From Erwinia persicina NBRC 102418 (GTDB lineage Bacteria; Pseudomonadota; Gammaproteobacteria; Enterobacterales; Enterobacteriaceae): DNA of 64,000 nucleotides. Each line of letters starts with the position of its first letter. Within the stretch, counting starts at the first letter, position 1. Below are positions 61,573 through 64,000 of this stretch, one piece after another. Under the pieces are notes generated by a model that was not told the origin of the DNA, searched no databases, and worked only from the letters and a program-made list of their open reading frames with translations. The DNA is taken from positions 1 through 64,000 of the forward strand of contig NZ_BCTN01000018.1 in NCBI RefSeq assembly GCF_001571305.1, in the 5' to 3' direction. Both the position numbers and the translations under genes were made by a program.

Positions 61573-61588
61573 GGGACGACAGCGTCCC
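61573..61588. other. Short hairpin upstream of lpxO
   Basis: GGGACG-ACAG-CGTCCC is a perfect 6-bp stem in the leader region, 31 nt upstream of the lpxO start. Confidence 0.4.
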
Positions 61589-61639
61589 GGCAGACCGATA
61601 ATAACGTCGGGATAAAGGGAGATTATTTTAAAGAGAGGG

Positions 61640-61666
61640 TGGCACTGAATTTAACAATCAGTGCCA
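61640..61666 (-). terminator. Candidate terminator of psiF
   Basis: TGGCACTGA/TCAGTGCCA forms a perfect 9-bp stem with a 9-nt loop, 64 nt past the psiF stop. On the minus strand it is followed by CCCTCTCTTTAAAATAAT. Confidence 0.5.
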
Positions 61667-61729
61667 TGATCGCGTAAGATCAGGAAAAAACACACGGTGA
61701 AGCCTGATAAATATCAGAAGGCCAGCTAT

Positions 61730-62035
61730 TCAGCTCTTTTTCAGACAGGTGCTCATAAAGGTTTTACGATCGTCGCCTTTTAGCATTTTTTCACTTGCCT
61801 GGGCATTACAGGTTTTCATTTTCATCTGCTGCGGTGTCATTCCCTCCATCTTACTGTCCTTCTTAAGGCAGTTGCTCATAAAGGCTTTTCGGTCATCCCC
61901 TTTCAGCATTTTTTCACCTGCCTGCTGGTTACAGACGGTCATTTTCTGCTGCTGCGCGGTTTTCTCTGCGGCACTGACATATCCGGCGGTCGTCAGCGAC
62001 AACAGAGCAGCTGCGATCAGTATTTGAATTTTCAT
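61730..62035 (-). CDS. psiF: PsiF, phosphate-starvation-inducible repeat protein
   Basis: A 101-residue secreted protein. A Sec signal peptide of about 22 residues ends VSA. Two copies of a repeat of about 35 residues follow (KMTVCNQQAGEKMLKGDDRK and KMKTCNAQASEKMLKGDDRK), each with two Cys. Function unknown. In E. coli it is co-transcribed with phoA, which is not here; no convincing Pho box was found upstream. Confidence 0.93.
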   Translation of the reverse strand: MKIQILIAAALLSLTTAGYVSAAEKTAQQQKMTVCNQQAGEKMLKGDDRKAFMSNCLKKDSKMEGMTPQQMKMKTCNAQASEKMLKGDDRKTFMSTCLKKS

Positions 62036-62193
62036 GAATAACCCATCCCATTATTGTCATAAGTACGCACTGTTAGTGTGGCACGACTTTTTTTTTGAGC
62101 GAGTGAGGGAGCAAGAAAATTTAACCGGGTTAACATTAAAAGCGCCCATCGCCGCATACATGCGAGCAGGGGACGTGTTAAACGGAATGGAGA

Positions 62194-62457
62194 TTACTGC
62201 CGGGGATGATTTAACAGACGCTGGATATAGTTTTCCAGCAATGGAGCATCTTTTGTATAGTCCGGAGCCATGGAGGTTGAGGCCATTCTCATTGCCTCAG
62301 AAATACTGGTCTGGATCGCCTGAAACTGGTCTCTCTCCAGCTTTCTCAGTAATGCCGTCACCACAATCTCCAGAGCTTCTACCTGCGCGACCAGTTCTTT
62401 TGACTCTTCTTCTTTTTCCGCCAGTCGGATCAGTAATTCGGCGATGAGGTTTTTCAT
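62194..62457 (-). CDS. iraP: IraP, anti-adaptor of RssB
   Basis: An 87-residue helical protein (E. coli 86) that binds RssB and stabilises sigma S during phosphate starvation. MKNLIAELLIRLAEKEEESKELVAQVEALEI starts the conserved coiled coil, and the C-terminus ends LLNHPRQ as in E. coli. The ATG at 62455-62457 with GAGGATATTC upstream is preferred over one nine codons earlier. Near psiF, as in E. coli. Confidence 0.92.
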   Translation of the reverse strand: MKNLIAELLIRLAEKEEESKELVAQVEALEIVVTALLRKLERDQFQAIQTSISEAMRMASTSMAPDYTKDAPLLENYIQRLLNHPRQ

Positions 62458-62580
62458 GCGAATATCCTCGTAAGTTAAAGCCAAACGGTATCATCCGAAT
62501 CCAAAAAAGAAAACTCATCTTTACGCTATATTTTCGCGACTTAGGCCCCAAAACAGAGCATTAAATGAGGCTTTATTACT

Positions 62581-62592
62581 CGAAACGTTTCG
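62581..62592. promoter_or_regulatory. Palindrome of LacI/GalR-family operator type
   Basis: CGAAACGTTTCG is a perfect 12-bp palindrome in the iraP upstream region. The AAACGTTT core is shared by Cra, PurR and other LacI-family operators. No owner can be named from the window. Confidence 0.4.
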
Positions 62593-62627
62593 CTGGCAGT
62601 CCCCGCCGTAATACTTCGCACTTTTGT

Positions 62628-62658
62628 CTCTCAGGGGGCAGAAAACGCCCCCTGAGAG
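62628..62658 (-). terminator. Strong hairpin after the small lipoprotein gene
   Basis: CTCTCAGGGGGC/GCCCCCTGAGAG is a perfect 12-bp stem with a 7-nt loop, 7 nt past the gene's stop codon. No T tract follows on the minus strand. Confidence 0.6.
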
Positions 62659-62665
62659 AGGGTGA

Positions 62666-62812
62666 TTAACGCCCCTGCTCCGTAAAACCACCGCGCGGCC
62701 CGCCACCATGTCCGCCCCCCCAGCCACCGCCCCCTCCAGGTGGTGGGAACAGACAACCGCTTAATGCTGTTACCAGCGCCATGACGATGACCACTTTTAC
62801 CGACCGAACCAT
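62666..62812 (-). CDS. Small glycine-rich lipoprotein
   Basis: A 48-residue predicted lipoprotein. MVRSVKVVIVMALVTALSGC is a full lipoprotein signal with lipobox LSGC (Cys20), and the mature part is only 28 residues, of which more than a third are Gly. The ATG at 62810-62812 has a strong AGGGGGAAGC ribosome site. A longer in-frame start exists but would ruin the signal. Function unknown; not recognised by name. Confidence 0.7.
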   Translation of the reverse strand: MVRSVKVVIVMALVTALSGCLFPPPGGGGGWGGGHGGGPRGGFTEQGR

Positions 62813-63004
62813 GCTTCCCCCTGAACAACTGTGAATGACATACCGGCGCTGATAGTAAGCGGCGAAAGGGCGCTCCACAATGCAGATTTCTCCGGTTCCC
62901 CGCCCTGTTTACCGGCGGTAACACTGATTAACAGTTCCCTGCCATTTCCCTGTTCTGACCCTGCGTCAGGTGGGGAACGGCCGCCTCCTGTGCACCGAAA
63001 ATGT

Positions 63005-63020
63005 TGCGACAGGCATCGCA
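63005..63020 (+). promoter_or_regulatory. Symmetric CRP-like site upstream of lacZ
   Basis: TGCGA-CAGGCA-TCGCA has the TGTGA-N6-TCACA layout of a CRP site, with one symmetric change in each half (C for T, G for A). Its centre is 25 to 30 nt upstream of a TTTACT -35-like element at 63038-63043, near -60 from the implied start, a class I position. CRP binding is inferred. Confidence 0.45.
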
Positions 63021-63061
63021 TCCCACACTCTTTTTCCTTTACTTCATTTCGCTTCAGCATC

Positions 63062-64000
<939 letters not shown>

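Noticed and set aside
62036-62110. Pho box upstream of psiF
   Set aside because: Only a single TTGTCAT half-site is present at 62053-62060; the second 7-mer is not recognisable.
62121-62133. TTAACC-G-GGTTAA palindrome between psiF and iraP
   Set aside because: Short and AT-rich with no known owner; it could easily be chance.

Overview
The window looks like chromosomal DNA of an enterobacterium, most likely Erwiniaceae (Erwinia or Pantoea-like). The evidence is high protein identity to Escherichia coli families recalled from memory, gene order that follows the E. coli 8.5 to 10.3 minute region in inverse orientation, and accessory genes familiar from plant-associated enterobacteria. No database search was run, so the genus is an inference. 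I see no tRNA, rRNA, CRISPR array, intact insertion sequence or prophage.

Layout. 1 to 5.7 kb: clpX (partial), clpP and tig (protein quality control), bolA, lipoprotein yajG and muropeptide permease ampG. 6.2 to 11.1 kb: the cyoABCDE bo3 oxidase operon. 11.1 to 14.7 kb: yajR, yajQ, panE and yajL. 14.9 to 20.7 kb: thiI, then xseB-ispA-dxs and yajO. 20.7 to 25.6 kb: pgpA, thiL, nusB, ribH, ribD and nrdR, with lipoprotein yajI. 25.6 to 31.1 kb: secF, secD, yajC, tgt and queA, with acpH divergent. tsx and yajD, which lie between yajI and secF in E. coli, are absent.

32 to 43.8 kb: a peroxiredoxin gene, a periplasmic histidine acid phosphatase, and a divergent cysteine-rich regulator/MFS exporter pair stand where E. 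coli has malZ. proY and brnQ follow, then a MetE-like methyltransferase under a three-box MetJ operator, a PstS-like protein and phoR-phoB with a Pho box. 44 to 48.6 kb: sbcDC, with an unusually glutamine-rich SbcC.

48.6 to 54.4 kb is the most accessory part. It holds a three-lipoprotein operon (CsgG-like, DUF4810, DUF799/GNA1162), an AraC regulator, an APH-fold small-molecule kinase and an ethanolamine-type permease. I propose the last three form an amino-alcohol uptake and phosphorylation unit. 54.5 to 60.6 kb returns to core synteny: mak, rdgC, ppnP, yaiA, aroL (TyrR box), a DUF2076 gene, yaiI and proC. aroM is replaced by about 500 bp of unexplained DNA.

60.6 to 64 kb: lpxO, psiF without phoA, iraP, a small glycine-rich lipoprotein and the 5' part of lacZ. 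lacZ carries a sequence almost identical to the E. coli lac operator plus a symmetric CRP-like site. Most of the novelty lies in regulatory sites and accessory insertions within an otherwise conserved backbone.
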